Shown here: positions 28,403 to 38,103 of the stretch, in pieces | Numbering within the stretch: position 1 is the first letter of the stretch | Layout of the letters: every line of letters starts with the position of its first letter | Origin: Anoxybacillus tengchongensis | GTDB taxonomy: Bacteria; Bacillota; Bacilli; Bacillales; Anoxybacillaceae | NCBI RefSeq assembly: GCF_014201585.1 | Contig: NZ_JACHES010000005.1 | Location: 148,673-212,672 of the forward strand | DNA: 64,000 bases | Reading direction: 5' to 3' | Made by a program: the position numbers and the translations under genes | Notes under the pieces: generated by a model | The model's input: the letters and a program-made list of their open reading frames with translations, nothing else | Databases searched by the model: none | Told to the model about the DNA's origin: nothing

Positions 28403-29428
28403 ATGAAAGTCTCCATTATTGGAGCGACAGGATATGGGGGAATTGAGCTCATTCGCTTATTGCAACATCATCCGTATATGCATGTCGCTTCCGTCCATTC
28501 ATCTTCACAAAGTGGTGTTTTGCTACACAATGTATATCCGCATATGAAAGAACGTTTTGTATTGCGCGATATCCGAATCGACGAAATGGAAGGAGAGCTC
28601 GTTTTTTTAGCGACGCCGCCGGGCGTATCGAGCGAATGGACGCCAAAATTGCTTGCGGCAGGATATAAAGTCGTCGATTTATCTGGAGACTTTCGTTTGC
28701 GTGATGGGAGCGTATATGCGAAGTGGTATAAAAAAACGCCGCCGAGCGAAGAAGTGTTGAAACAGGCAGTATACGGTTTAACGGAATGGAATCATGAACA
28801 CATTGCGAAGGCGAACTTAATCGCCAATCCTGGATGTTATCCGACAGCAACGTTGCTCGGATTAGCGCCACTTGTTATTGAAAAATGGATTGTGCCGCAT
28901 TCCGTCATCGTTGATGCGAAATCAGGCGTATCTGGCGCAGGACGAGGCGTTTCGCTTGGCGTTCATTTTGCAGAGACGAATGAAAACGTAAAAATATACA
29001 AAGTCAATACACATCAGCATATCCCAGAAATTGAACAAATGTTAGGTGATTGGAACGAACATATCGGACCGATGACGTTTAGCACGCATTTAATTCCGAT
29101 GACGCGCGGCATTATGGCGACGATTTATGCGGAGGCTGCATGCGCATTATCGCATGAAAGAATCATAGAGTTATATAAAGAAACATATAAACATTGCCCG
29201 TTCGTGCGCGTTCGGGAAGCGGGATCTTTTCCGTGCACGAAAGACGTGTACGGCTCAAACTATTGCGATATCGGGATCGCTTATGATGAACGAACAAACC
29301 GCATCACCGTTGTGAGCGTCATCGACAATTTAGTGAAAGGTGCAGCGGGGCAGGCTATTCAAAATGCAAATGTGATGTGCGGATTTGATGAACAAACGGG
29401 ATTGACGTCAATGCCGCTGTATCCGTAA
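28403..29428 (+). CDS. argC: N-acetyl-gamma-glutamyl-phosphate reductase (ArgC)
   Basis: Third step of arginine synthesis. 341 aa: NADP-binding SIIGATGYGGIELIRLL at the N-terminus, catalytic Cys in ANPGCYPTA, and SGVSGAGRG. First gene of argCJBD-carAB-argF. ATG 28403 is supported by gtgggga upstream; an in-frame start at 28388 lacks a suitable RBS. Confidence 0.96.
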   Translation: MKVSIIGATGYGGIELIRLLQHHPYMHVASVHSSSQSGVLLHNVYPHMKERFVLRDIRIDEMEGELVFLATPPGVSSEWTPKLLAAGYKVVDLSGDFRLRDGSVYAKWYKKTPPSEEVLKQAVYGLTEWNHEHIAKANLIANPGCYPTATLLGLAPLVIEKWIVPHSVIVDAKSGVSGAGRGVSLGVHFAETNENVKIYKVNTHQHIPEIEQMLGDWNEHIGPMTFSTHLIPMTRGIMATIYAEAACALSHERIIELYKETYKHCPFVRVREAGSFPCTKDVYGSNYCDIGIAYDERTNRITVVSVIDNLVKGAAGQAIQNANVMCGFDEQTGLTSMPLYP

Positions 29429-29442
29429 ATGGAGGGATAAAA

Positions 29443-30669
29443 GTGAAAGTGAAAGAAAAAAAAGTGAAATATATAGCCGATGGAACGATTGTCACGCCAA
29501 AAGGATTTCAAGCAGCAGGTGTGCATGCGGGCTTACGTTATACGAAAAAAGATTTAGGGGTGATCGTTTGCGATGTGCCAGCGACGTGCGCGGCAGTATA
29601 TACGCAAAACGTGTTTCAAGCTGCACCGTTGCAAGTAACAAAGCAAAGCATCGCTGTTGAAAACAAGCTGCAAGCAGTAATCGTCAACAGCGCGTATGCC
29701 AACGCATGTACAGGAGAACAAGGCTTAAAAGATGCGTATGAGATGAGAAAATTGTGTGCGGAGACGTTCGGGCTCCATGAGCATCTTGTCGCTGTGGCAT
29801 CGACAGGGGTGATTGGTGAATGTTTGCCGATGGAAAAAATTCGTGCAAGCGTTCCAAAGTTGAAACCAACAGCGGAATGGACTGGAGCGGTTGATTTTCA
29901 AACAGCGATTTTAACGACCGATCTTGTCATGAAAAAAACGTGCTACGAAACGATCGTGGACGGTCAAGTGGTGACCGTTGCAGGAGCGGCAAAAGGATCG
30001 GGAATGATTCATCCGAATATGGCGACGATGCTTGCTTTTCTTACGACGGATGCAAACGTTCCGTCAGATGTGCTGCAACATGCGCTTCGTTCGATTACAA
30101 ATGTGTCGTTTAATCAAATTACTGTTGATGGAGAAACGTCAACGAACGATATGGTCATCGTCATGGCGAGCGGATTAGCAGGCAATGAACCGCTTTCTCC
30201 TCAACATCCGGATTGGGAAAATTTTTATGAAGCGCTTCGCCAAACGTGTGAACATTTAGCGAAACAAATTGCGCGTGACGGTGAAGGGGCAACGAAATTA
30301 ATTGAAGCGCGTGTGAAAGGTGCAAAAACAGATGAAGAAGCAAAATGGGCAGCCAAACATATTGTCGGTTCGAATTTAGTGAAAACAGCGGTGTATGGAG
30401 CGGATGCAAACTGGGGAAGAATTATCGGCGCGATCGGTCATAGTGGAGCAACGATCAATCCCGACTGTGTTGACGTATGGATTGGCTCCATTCAAATGTT
30501 AAAGCAAAGCCAACCGGTACCGTTTTCAGAGGAAGAGGCGAAAGCGGCCTTAATGGAAGATGTTGTCGTCATTACGGTCGATTTACATCTCGGTGAAGGA
30601 GAAGGTATCGCGTGGGGGTGCGATTTAACGTATGACTACATTAAAATTAATGCGAGCTATCGCACGTAA
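29443..30669 (+). CDS. argJ: Bifunctional ornithine acetyltransferase / N-acetylglutamate synthase (ArgJ)
   Basis: Recycles the acetyl group between N-acetylornithine and glutamate. 408 aa with KGSGMIHPNMATML, where self-cleavage between Ala and Thr gives the two subunits and the catalytic Thr. Other landmarks are NSAYANACTGEQG and TVDGETSTND. No separate argA or argE is nearby, as expected for the cyclic pathway. GTG start behind ggaggg; GTG 29449 is a possible alternative. Confidence 0.95.
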   Translation: MKVKEKKVKYIADGTIVTPKGFQAAGVHAGLRYTKKDLGVIVCDVPATCAAVYTQNVFQAAPLQVTKQSIAVENKLQAVIVNSAYANACTGEQGLKDAYEMRKLCAETFGLHEHLVAVASTGVIGECLPMEKIRASVPKLKPTAEWTGAVDFQTAILTTDLVMKKTCYETIVDGQVVTVAGAAKGSGMIHPNMATMLAFLTTDANVPSDVLQHALRSITNVSFNQITVDGETSTNDMVIVMASGLAGNEPLSPQHPDWENFYEALRQTCEHLAKQIARDGEGATKLIEARVKGAKTDEEAKWAAKHIVGSNLVKTAVYGADANWGRIIGAIGHSGATINPDCVDVWIGSIQMLKQSQPVPFSEEEAKAALMEDVVVITVDLHLGEGEGIAWGCDLTYDYIKINASYRT

Positions 30670-30681
30670 GGGGGGAGCGGT

Positions 30682-31440
30682 GTGATTGTTATTAAATGTG
30701 GCGGCAGCGTGCTTCATGAGTTATCCCCATCGTTTTTTACGAGCGTAAAACAACTGAGAGAAAACGGGCTTGATGTTGTCATCGTTCATGGCGGCGGGCC
30801 AGACATTGGGCAGTTGTTGAAGGCGCTCAACATTCCGTCTGAATTTGTGAACGGATTGCGAAAAACGACAAAAGATGTGTTAGCCGTTGTCGAAATGGTG
30901 TTAAACGGAAAAGTGAATCAAACGCTCGTCTCTCTTTTGCAAGCGAACGATATTCGCGCAGTCGGATTATCGGGTGTGGATGATCGCCTTTTACAAGCAA
31001 GTCCAATCGATCTCGATGCGCTCGGCTATGTCGGTGAAGTCGTGAACGTTCGTGGGAAGCTTGTGCATACGTTGTTGCGTCACGGATACGTTCCCGTCAT
31101 TGCGCCAATCGGTGTAGATGAACGTGGGCAAACGTATAACATTAACGCAGATACAGCCGCAGCGGCTGTGGCGCAGGCACTTTCGGCTGATAAACTCGTT
31201 TTTGTCACAGATGTGGATGGCATTTTAAACAATGGGGAAGTTGTGAAAGAAGCAACAGCACATATGATTGAAGCGATGATCGCAGATGGAACGATTTCAG
31301 GTGGGATGATTCCAAAAGTCAAAGCCGCCCTTCATGCGCTCAACTCGGTCAATGAAGTGGCGATTGTAAGCGGAAAAGTTCCATTTTTTAAAGAAGGAAC
31401 GTGGCGTGGAACGATGATGAAGAAAGAGGTGTATGTATGA
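30682..31440 (+). CDS. argB: Acetylglutamate kinase (ArgB)
   Basis: Phosphorylates N-acetylglutamate; usually the arginine-sensitive step. 252 aa, amino-acid kinase fold: [22 protein letters not shown], and FVTDVDGIL. It is the short form, without the N-terminal helix found in arginine-inhibited hexameric enzymes, so feedback control by arginine may be weak (inference). GTG start with gggggag upstream; its stop overlaps the argD ATG. Confidence 0.95.
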   Translation: MIVIKCGGSVLHELSPSFFTSVKQLRENGLDVVIVHGGGPDIGQLLKALNIPSEFVNGLRKTTKDVLAVVEMVLNGKVNQTLVSLLQANDIRAVGLSGVDDRLLQASPIDLDALGYVGEVVNVRGKLVHTLLRHGYVPVIAPIGVDERGQTYNINADTAAAAVAQALSADKLVFVTDVDGILNNGEVVKEATAHMIEAMIADGTISGGMIPKVKAALHALNSVNEVAIVSGKVPFFKEGTWRGTMMKKEVYV

Positions 31441-32594
31441 TTTTTCCTACTTATCAACGTTTTCCGATTACGGTTGCAAAAGCGGAAGGCACGAAAGTAA
31501 TCGCGACGGATGGAAAACAATATATCGATTTTGTTGCAGGCATTGCGGTATGCAATCTCGGTCATCGCCATCCTATTGTGCAGCAAACGTTAGAAGCGCA
31601 GTTAAACGAAGTATGGCACGTGTCCAATTTATTTCATCTTCCGATTCAAGAAGAAGTCGCTTCCCTTCTTGTTCAACATTCCGTTGGCGATGCGGTGTTT
31701 TTTTGCAATAGTGGAGCGGAGGCGAACGAAGCAGCGATCAAGCTTGCACGTAAACATACAGGACGGTCGAAAATCATTACGTGCGAACAGTCTTTTCACG
31801 GCCGTACGTTTGCGACGATGTCAGCGACAGGGCAGGCGAAAATTCACGATGGCTTCGGCCCGTTGTTACCGACGTTTGTGTATGTGCCGTTTAATGATAT
31901 AGATGCCCTTGAGAGAGAAATGGATGAAACAGTTGCAGCTGTGATGGTCGAAGTTGTGCAAGGTGAAGGCGGTGTTGTCGTCGGAGAAAAATCGTTTTTG
32001 CAGGCGGCAGAACAGCTTTGCCAAACGTATGGTGCGTTGTTCATTGTCGACGAAGTACAAACGGGCATCGGTCGAACAGGAACGTTGTTTGCTTATGAAC
32101 AATTTGACATTTCACCAGATGTCATTACCGTTGCGAAAGGGTTAGGAAGCGGATTTCCTGTTGGGGCGATGATCGGAAAAAAACATGTTGTCGCAACGTT
32201 TAGCGCAGGGGTGCACGGTTCGACGTTTGGCGGAAATGCTTTAGCGATGGCAGCAGCGAAAGCAACGCTTGAGATCGTCACTCAGCCTTCGTTTTTACAA
32301 GAAGTACAGGAAAAAGGAATGTATTTCAAAAATAAATTAGCTGAGCAATTAAAAGACGTTCATATCGTTCAAGATGTGCGCGGTTTAGGGTTAATGATCG
32401 GCATTGTATGTAGCGAACCAGTCGCAAACATTTTGCCGCATATTCATGAAAAAGGGTTGCTCGCTTTAGCAGCGGGACCGAACGTCATTCGTTTATTGCC
32501 ACCGCTCATTGTGACGAAACAAGAACTGGATCAAGCAACCGACATATTACAAGAAGCGTTAACATCGTATGAACGCAATTTTTTATACGCATAG
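31437..32594 (+). CDS. argD: Acetylornithine aminotransferase (ArgD)
   Basis: PLP enzyme converting N-acetylglutamate semialdehyde to N-acetylornithine. 385 aa; class III aminotransferase motifs [42 protein letters not shown] and the PLP lysine in [16 protein letters not shown] 31437 overlaps the argB stop (ATGA). Confidence 0.95.
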   Translation: MIFPTYQRFPITVAKAEGTKVIATDGKQYIDFVAGIAVCNLGHRHPIVQQTLEAQLNEVWHVSNLFHLPIQEEVASLLVQHSVGDAVFFCNSGAEANEAAIKLARKHTGRSKIITCEQSFHGRTFATMSATGQAKIHDGFGPLLPTFVYVPFNDIDALEREMDETVAAVMVEVVQGEGGVVVGEKSFLQAAEQLCQTYGALFIVDEVQTGIGRTGTLFAYEQFDISPDVITVAKGLGSGFPVGAMIGKKHVVATFSAGVHGSTFGGNALAMAAAKATLEIVTQPSFLQEVQEKGMYFKNKLAEQLKDVHIVQDVRGLGLMIGIVCSEPVANILPHIHEKGLLALAAGPNVIRLLPPLIVTKQELDQATDILQEALTSYERNFLYA

Positions 32595-32611
32595 ATGAAT
32601 AAAAATTCTAT
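32594..32611. promoter_or_regulatory. Candidate ARG box between argD and carA
   Basis: GATGAATAAAAATTCTAT matches the Bacillus ARG box (CATGAATAAAAATKCAAK) closely, with intact TGAAT and ATTC half-sites. It is in the 49-base argD-carA gap, so it may add internal control of carAB-argF. Confidence 0.6.
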
Positions 32612-32643
32612 TTATTTAATAAACATTCGTTTGGGGTGTTGAA

Positions 32644-33711
32644 ATGGAAGCATATTTACATTTGCAAAACGGCAAAACGTTTATGGGGAAATTGGAAACA
32701 ACATGGGCGGGAGATGTTACGGGAGAAGTCGTTTTTTTTACAGGGATGACAGGATATCAAGAAGTGTTAACCGATCCGTCGTATAAAAATCAAATCATCG
32801 TTTTTACGTACCCACTTATCGGAAATTATGGCATTAACGAAGTTGATTTTGAAAGCAAACAGCCACATGTCAAAGCAGTCATCGTTTATGAAGTAGAAGA
32901 AACGGGCTATCATTACGAAGCGACATATAGTTTCAAACAATATTTGCAAAAATGGAACGTTCCGCTTCTCACTCATGTGGATACGCGGGCGGTTGTGAAG
33001 CAAATTCGTGAGCATGGAGCGATGCCTGCCGTCATTTCAACGAGTCAACAAGCGATCGTGCAAATGGAGGAACAAGCACCTGTTCCGCTCGTCAGCACAT
33101 CAGAAATACGAACGTACGGAGAAGGTCATATGCACGTTGTTTTATTTGATTTTGGCTACAAAAAATCAATCATTCAATCGTTAATCAAGCATGGCTGTCG
33201 CGTGACCGTCGTTCCGTACAATACGACGTTACAAACGGTAGAACAACTTGATCCAGATGGGGTGTTGTTATCAAACGGACCGGGGGATCCAAAACAGTTG
33301 TCACATCATTTGCCGAACATTTTATCGGTCATTGAACGCTACCCAACGCTTGCGATTTGTCTCGGACATCAGCTCGTGTCGCTTGCTTACGGTGGAGATA
33401 CGGAAAAATTGCCGTTTGGGCATCGCGGAGCGAATCAACCGGTATATGATGCGAAAACGAAAAAAGTGTTGATGACGTCACAAAATCACGGCTATGTCGT
33501 CAAAGCGGAAAGTTTAGTAGATACACCGCTTTCCGTTCGTTTTATCAACGTTAACGACGGTTCGGTGGAAGGAGTCGTCCATGAAACGAAGCCGATTTTA
33601 TGTGTGCAATATCATCCGGAAGCGCACCCTGGACCAAACGATACGCAGTTTATTTTTGCCGAATTTGTCGACATGATGAAAGCAGCAAGGAAGGAGACAG
33701 TGTATGCCTAA
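32644..33711 (+). CDS. carA: Carbamoyl-phosphate synthase small subunit, arginine-specific
   Basis: Glutaminase subunit, 355 aa. N-terminal small-subunit domain (GDVTGEVVFFTGMTGYQEV) and a class I amidotransferase with nucleophile in LAICLGHQL and catalytic His in VQYHPEAHPGP. Location inside the arg operon marks it as the arginine-pathway enzyme (CarA), separate from a pyrimidine PyrAA expected elsewhere. It overlaps carB by 8 bases. Confidence 0.94.
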   Translation: MEAYLHLQNGKTFMGKLETTWAGDVTGEVVFFTGMTGYQEVLTDPSYKNQIIVFTYPLIGNYGINEVDFESKQPHVKAVIVYEVEETGYHYEATYSFKQYLQKWNVPLLTHVDTRAVVKQIREHGAMPAVISTSQQAIVQMEEQAPVPLVSTSEIRTYGEGHMHVVLFDFGYKKSIIQSLIKHGCRVTVVPYNTTLQTVEQLDPDGVLLSNGPGDPKQLSHHLPNILSVIERYPTLAICLGHQLVSLAYGGDTEKLPFGHRGANQPVYDAKTKKVLMTSQNHGYVVKAESLVDTPLSVRFINVNDGSVEGVVHETKPILCVQYHPEAHPGPNDTQFIFAEFVDMMKAARKETVYA

Positions 33712-36700
33712 AGATACAACGTTACGTTCGATACTTGTCATCGGTTCTGGTCCGATCGTCATTGGGCAAGCAGCGGAGTTTGACTATTCAGGAACGCAAG
33801 GGTGTTTAGCGTTAAAAGAAGAAGGATATCGCGTCATTTTAGCGAACAACAACCCAGCGACAATTATGACAGATGAAGTGCATGCGGATGCTGTATATTT
33901 TGAGCCGCTCACCGTTGAAAGCATGGAAAAAATTATCGCAAAAGAGCGACCCGATGGGCTGTTGGCTACGCTTGGCGGTCAGACGGGACTGAATTTAGCA
34001 TTTGCGCTGCATGAGCGTGGTATTTTGCAAAAATATAACGTTCGTTTGCTCGGCACACCGATTGAATCGATTAAGCGTGGGGAAGACCGCGAAGCGTTTC
34101 GTGCGTTAATGTACGAATTAAATGAGCCTGTGCCAGAAAGTGAAATTGTGACGACTGTCGAAGAAGCGGTCCAATTCGCAAAACAAATCGGATTTCCGAT
34201 TATCGTTCGCCCTGCATATACGCTTGGTGGAACAGGCGGAGGAATCGCCCAAACGATGAATGAACTCGTTGACATTGTGACGAAAGGATTGCATGAAAGT
34301 CCGATTGCGCAATGTTTAGTAGAACGAAGCGTCGCTGGTTTTAAAGAAATTGAATATGAAGTGATGCGCGATCACACAAATACGTGCATTACGATTTGTA
34401 ACATGGAAAATATTGATCCTGTCGGCATTCATACGGGCGATTCGATCGTCGTTGCTCCGTCGCAAACATTGACGGATGTCGAATATCATATGTTGCGTTC
34501 AGCTGCCATTAAAATTATTTCGGCGCTTGGCATTGTTGGAGGTTGTAACATTCAATTTGCGCTCGATCCGAAAAGTAAAAAGTACTATTTAATTGAAGTA
34601 AATCCGCGTGTGAGCCGGTCATCTGCGCTCGCATCGAAAGCGACAGGTTATCCGATCGCTAGAATGGCAGCGAAATTAGCGGTCGGCTATACGCTCGCGG
34701 AGCTGATCAATCCGGTGACTGGACATACGTATGCGAGCTTTGAACCTGCGCTCGATTATGTTGTTGTCAAATTTCCGCGCTTTCCGTTTGATAAATTTTC
34801 GTTTGCTGATCGTCGTCTCGGCACACAAATGAAAGCGACAGGAGAAGTGATGGCGATTGACCGCAATTTCGAGCGAGCGTTGCAAAAAGCACTTCATTCG
34901 CTTGAATTAGATCATATTAGTTTATATTCGCCAACCATTGCGAAACAGTCGACAAAGGCGTTAATTGACATCGTAAAAAAGGGAGATGATCGACGCTTTT
35001 TTGCGATATTAGAGCTGCTTCGACGCGGTATGTCAACGGAACAAATATATGAATGGACGAAAATCGACTTATATTTTTTAACGCGTTTTGCCCGGCTTAT
35101 TGCGCTTGAACAACAGGCGAAAGAAACGACGCTTTCACTCATTGATGAACAAACGTTTCGAACGTTGAAAGAAAAAGGTTTTTCTGATGCGTATTTAGCG
35201 CATATATGGAACGTTGACGAAAAAGATGTACGAGAAAAAAGAAAAGCATACGGCATTGTACCTGCTTATAAAATGGTCGATACGTGTGCGGCGGAATTTT
35301 CAGCAGAAACATCGTATTATTACTCGACATATTTTGGTGAAAGCGAAGTGCAAACGAGCGACAAACCGAAAATGCTTATTCTCGGCTCAGGTCCGATTCG
35401 CATCGGCCAAGGTGTTGAATTTGATTACAGTTCCGTTCATTGCGTGTACGCTTTACAGCAAGCAGGCTATGAAGCCATTTTAATGAACAACAATCCAGAA
35501 ACGGTAAGCACCGACTTTACAGTTGCGGATCGTTTATATTTTGAGCCGCTTACCGTTGAAGATGTATTGAATGTTGCAGAAGCGGAAAACGTTGAAGCGG
35601 TTATCGTACAATTTGGCGGTCAAACGGCCATCAATTTAGCAAATAAGCTTGAAGCTTATGGCGTTTCGATCATCGGTATGAATAGCGATACGATCGATCA
35701 GTTAGAAGATCGGGAACGATTTTATGCGCTACTTCAGTCGCTTGACATTCCGCATGTCAAAGGGACGATGGCAAACAATGAGGAAGAGCTTCAAATAAAA
35801 GTAGAAGAAATTGGATACCCACTGTTACTTCGTCCATCGTATGTCATTGGCGGACGAGGAATGCACATTGTTTATGATAAACAACAGCTTTCTGAGCTTG
35901 TCGAGCAAGGTCTTGTATATCCTGTATTAATTGACGAATATATGCGTGCAAAAGAAGGCGAGCTTGACGCTATTTGTGACGGATATGACGTGTTCGTGCC
36001 AACGATCATTGAACATGTCGAAAAAACGGGCGTTCATTCTGGCGATAGTTATGCGTTTCTACCTGCCCAATCGTTTACGGAAGAAGAAAAAGAAAAAATG
36101 ATCGATTATGCGAAACGCATCACAAAAAAGCTTCATTTTAAAGGGTTAATGAACGTTCAGTTTATTGTACGAGACGGGGAAGTGTACGTATTAGAAGTGA
36201 ATCCGCGCGCCAGTCGAACTGTTCCGATTGTAAGTAAAGTCACAGGCGTGCCAATGGTTCAACATGCGACAAACATATTGCTTGGGAAATATTTGTCGGA
36301 AGACGTCAAACAAACCGTTTTACTCCCGTATGTTGTCTTGAAATATCCGGTATTTTCGACATATAAATTGCCTGGTGTCGATCCGCTCGTTGGGCCGGAA
36401 ATGAAATCGACAGGCGAAGGCATTAGCATCGCAAAAACGGTAGAAGAAGCTGCATTAAAAGCGTTTTATCCATATCTCGTAAAGAAAAAAGGGGCGTACG
36501 AAATATACGTCGATGCGCCAAAGCATGCGACATCGCTCATTCAACAAGCGCAACGCCACGGTCTAAAGGTTGTGACAGACGAGCCGTTTGAACAATGGAT
36601 AGAGAAAAAAGAAGGACTTATATTTGTTAGTTTATTGCGTGATGAAAAAAGCACGTGGCGACGTAAACAGGCGCTTGCCCGTCATATGCTCGTGGTGACG

Positions 36701-36808
36701 GAAGAAGAAACAGCACATTTATTTTTACAAGCGTGGTCTGTCCAAGATTTTTCTGTTTGTTCGATTCAAGATTGGTTAAAAAATTTAGGTGAAGTGGTGA
36801 GAAAATGA
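33704..36808 (+). CDS. carB: Carbamoyl-phosphate synthase large subunit, arginine-specific
   Basis: 1034 aa with the usual duplication: two ATP-grasp halves starting [21 protein letters not shown] and [19 protein letters not shown], each followed by a NNNPxT motif. The C-terminal regulatory domain (from ~930) is shorter than in the ~1070-aa E. coli protein, as in Bacillus arginine-specific CarB. Its stop overlaps the argF ATG. Confidence 0.95.
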   Translation: MPKDTTLRSILVIGSGPIVIGQAAEFDYSGTQGCLALKEEGYRVILANNNPATIMTDEVHADAVYFEPLTVESMEKIIAKERPDGLLATLGGQTGLNLAFALHERGILQKYNVRLLGTPIESIKRGEDREAFRALMYELNEPVPESEIVTTVEEAVQFAKQIGFPIIVRPAYTLGGTGGGIAQTMNELVDIVTKGLHESPIAQCLVERSVAGFKEIEYEVMRDHTNTCITICNMENIDPVGIHTGDSIVVAPSQTLTDVEYHMLRSAAIKIISALGIVGGCNIQFALDPKSKKYYLIEVNPRVSRSSALASKATGYPIARMAAKLAVGYTLAELINPVTGHTYASFEPALDYVVVKFPRFPFDKFSFADRRLGTQMKATGEVMAIDRNFERALQKALHSLELDHISLYSPTIAKQSTKALIDIVKKGDDRRFFAILELLRRGMSTEQIYEWTKIDLYFLTRFARLIALEQQAKETTLSLIDEQTFRTLKEKGFSDAYLAHIWNVDEKDVREKRKAYGIVPAYKMVDTCAAEFSAETSYYYSTYFGESEVQTSDKPKMLILGSGPIRIGQGVEFDYSSVHCVYALQQAGYEAILMNNNPETVSTDFTVADRLYFEPLTVEDVLNVAEAENVEAVIVQFGGQTAINLANKLEAYGVSIIGMNSDTIDQLEDRERFYALLQSLDIPHVKGTMANNEEELQIKVEEIGYPLLLRPSYVIGGRGMHIVYDKQQLSELVEQGLVYPVLIDEYMRAKEGELDAICDGYDVFVPTIIEHVEKTGVHSGDSYAFLPAQSFTEEEKEKMIDYAKRITKKLHFKGLMNVQFIVRDGEVYVLEVNPRASRTVPIVSKVTGVPMVQHATNILLGKYLSEDVKQTVLLPYVVLKYPVFSTYKLPGVDPLVGPEMKSTGEGISIAKTVEEAALKAFYPYLVKKKGAYEIYVDAPKHATSLIQQAQRHGLKVVTDEPFEQWIEKKEGLIFVSLLRDEKSTWRRKQALARHMLVVTEEETAHLFLQAWSVQDFSVCSIQDWLKNLGEVVRK

Positions 36809-37749
36809 ATATGACAGCAACGATTCAATTAAAAGGGAAAGATTTTTTAACATTAGCGGACTATTCAAAAGAAGAAATCGAGTATTTGCTTCATTTAGCG
36901 CTTGAATTAAAAGAAAAGCAACAAAACGGCGAACGGTATACGCCGTTAAGCGGCAAAACGTTGGCGATGATTTTTGAAAAACCGTCTACGAGAACGCGCG
37001 TCTCATTTGAAGTGGGGATGGTGCAACTCGGCGGGCATGCGCTTCATTTAAGCAGTCGCGATTTGCAAATTGGGCGCGGAGAAACGATTGCAGATACAGC
37101 ACGCGTATTATCGGAATATGTTGACGGCATTATGATCCGCACATTTGAGCATGAAAAAGTAGAAGAACTCGCCCAGTATGCGAAGATTCCGGTCATTAAC
37201 GGGTTAACTGACGACGATCATCCGTGTCAAGCGCTCGCTGATTTATTGACAATTTATGAAGTAAAGGGAAAACTACAAGGACTAAAACTTGCTTACATTG
37301 GCGATGGAAACAATATGGCACATGCGTTAATGCTTGCGGCAGCAAAAGTGGGCATGGATTGTGCCATTGCTTCACCGAAAGGATATGAACCGAAAGAAAC
37401 GATCGTAAAAAAAGCAAAACATATCGCCGGCGAAAACGGAGCGACGATCGTTGTCACAAACGATCCGTACGAAGCCATTGCGAATGCGGATGTTGTATAC
37501 ACAGACGTATGGGCAAGCATGGGGCAAGAAGCGGAAGCGAATGAGCGCATACACATTTTCGCCCCGTTTCAAGTAAATGAAGCGCTCGTTCAACAAGCGA
37601 AACAAGATTTTATGTTTCTACATTGCTTGCCAGCACATCGCGGAGAAGAAGTGACGGAAGATGTGATCGATGGGAAACAGTCGTACATTTTCCAACAAGC
37701 AGGCAATCGCCTTCATGCACAAAAAGCGTTGCTCGTTTCGTTACTGTAA
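36805..37749 (+). CDS. argF: Ornithine carbamoyltransferase (ArgF)
   Basis: Makes citrulline from ornithine and carbamoyl phosphate supplied by CarAB. 314 aa: carbamoyl-phosphate loop [28 protein letters not shown], and ornithine-binding [13 protein letters not shown]. Last gene of the operon; argG and argH are not in the window. I see no strong terminator directly after it. Confidence 0.96.
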   Translation: MNMTATIQLKGKDFLTLADYSKEEIEYLLHLALELKEKQQNGERYTPLSGKTLAMIFEKPSTRTRVSFEVGMVQLGGHALHLSSRDLQIGRGETIADTARVLSEYVDGIMIRTFEHEKVEELAQYAKIPVINGLTDDDHPCQALADLLTIYEVKGKLQGLKLAYIGDGNNMAHALMLAAAKVGMDCAIASPKGYEPKETIVKKAKHIAGENGATIVVTNDPYEAIANADVVYTDVWASMGQEAEANERIHIFAPFQVNEALVQQAKQDFMFLHCLPAHRGEEVTEDVIDGKQSYIFQQAGNRLHAQKALLVSLL

Positions 37750-37782
37750 CAGTTGGATGTCCATCCGTTATTTCTCATCATG

Positions 37783-37811
37783 TTTACGAAACAAAACGGA
37801 CATATTATAAA
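37783..37811 (+). promoter_or_regulatory. Promoter of yjzC
   Basis: TTTACG, 17 bases, TATAAA, about 27 bases before the yjzC ATG. Confidence 0.6.
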
Positions 37812-37838
37812 ATGATGAGATGATGAGGAGGGATACGG

Positions 37839-38018
37839 ATGGGACAAAGTAGACATTTCCGCCCGGGTCAAAAAGCGCCAAACAACGGTATATATATCGA
37901 AATTGGTGAGACAGGGGATCAAGTAAAAAATCCGAAGAAATTAAAACTAAAAGCAGGTGACCGTTTCCCTGAAACGTCAAATCATAACCGCATTTGGACA
38001 TACTTTCCGAAGCCGTAA
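37839..38018 (+). CDS. yjzC: Small protein YjzC
   Basis: 59 aa, ATG 37839 behind aggaggga. The sequence (RFRPG-like FRPGQKAPNNGIYIEIGE, ending RIWTYFPKP) and its place directly after argF match the YjzC/YqgE-like small-protein family of Bacillaceae. No membrane segment; function unknown. It was recovered by reading the sequence because it is short. Confidence 0.85.
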   Translation: MGQSRHFRPGQKAPNNGIYIEIGETGDQVKNPKKLKLKAGDRFPETSNHNRIWTYFPKP

Positions 38019-38046
38019 GCCATCCTTGCATAAGGGTGGCTTTCTC
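38017..38046 (+). terminator. Terminator of yjzC, its loop carrying the clpB -35 box
   Basis: 9-bp stem aagccatcc/gggtggctt (one G-U pair) with loop TTGCATAA and tail TTTCTCGTT. The stem begins inside the yjzC stop codon, and the loop holds the -35 box of clpB (38026-38031). Confidence 0.7.
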
Positions 38047-38054
38047 GTTATAAT
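38026..38054 (+). promoter_or_regulatory. Promoter of clpB
   Basis: TTGCAT (38026-38031), 17 bases, consensus TATAAT (38049-38054). Confidence 0.85.
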
Positions 38055-38068
38055 ACGTAATAGATAAA

Positions 38069-38085
38069 GGTCAAATAAAGTCAAA
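38069..38085. promoter_or_regulatory. CtsR operator of clpB
   Basis: GGTCAAA-TAA-AGTCAAA fits the CtsR consensus RGTCAAA-NAN-RGTCAAA exactly; a third GTCAAAG follows. It lies at about +8 to +25, where a bound repressor would block transcription. No CIRCE element is seen. Confidence 0.88.
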
Positions 38086-38103
38086 GTCAAAGGGGTGAAC
38101 GTG

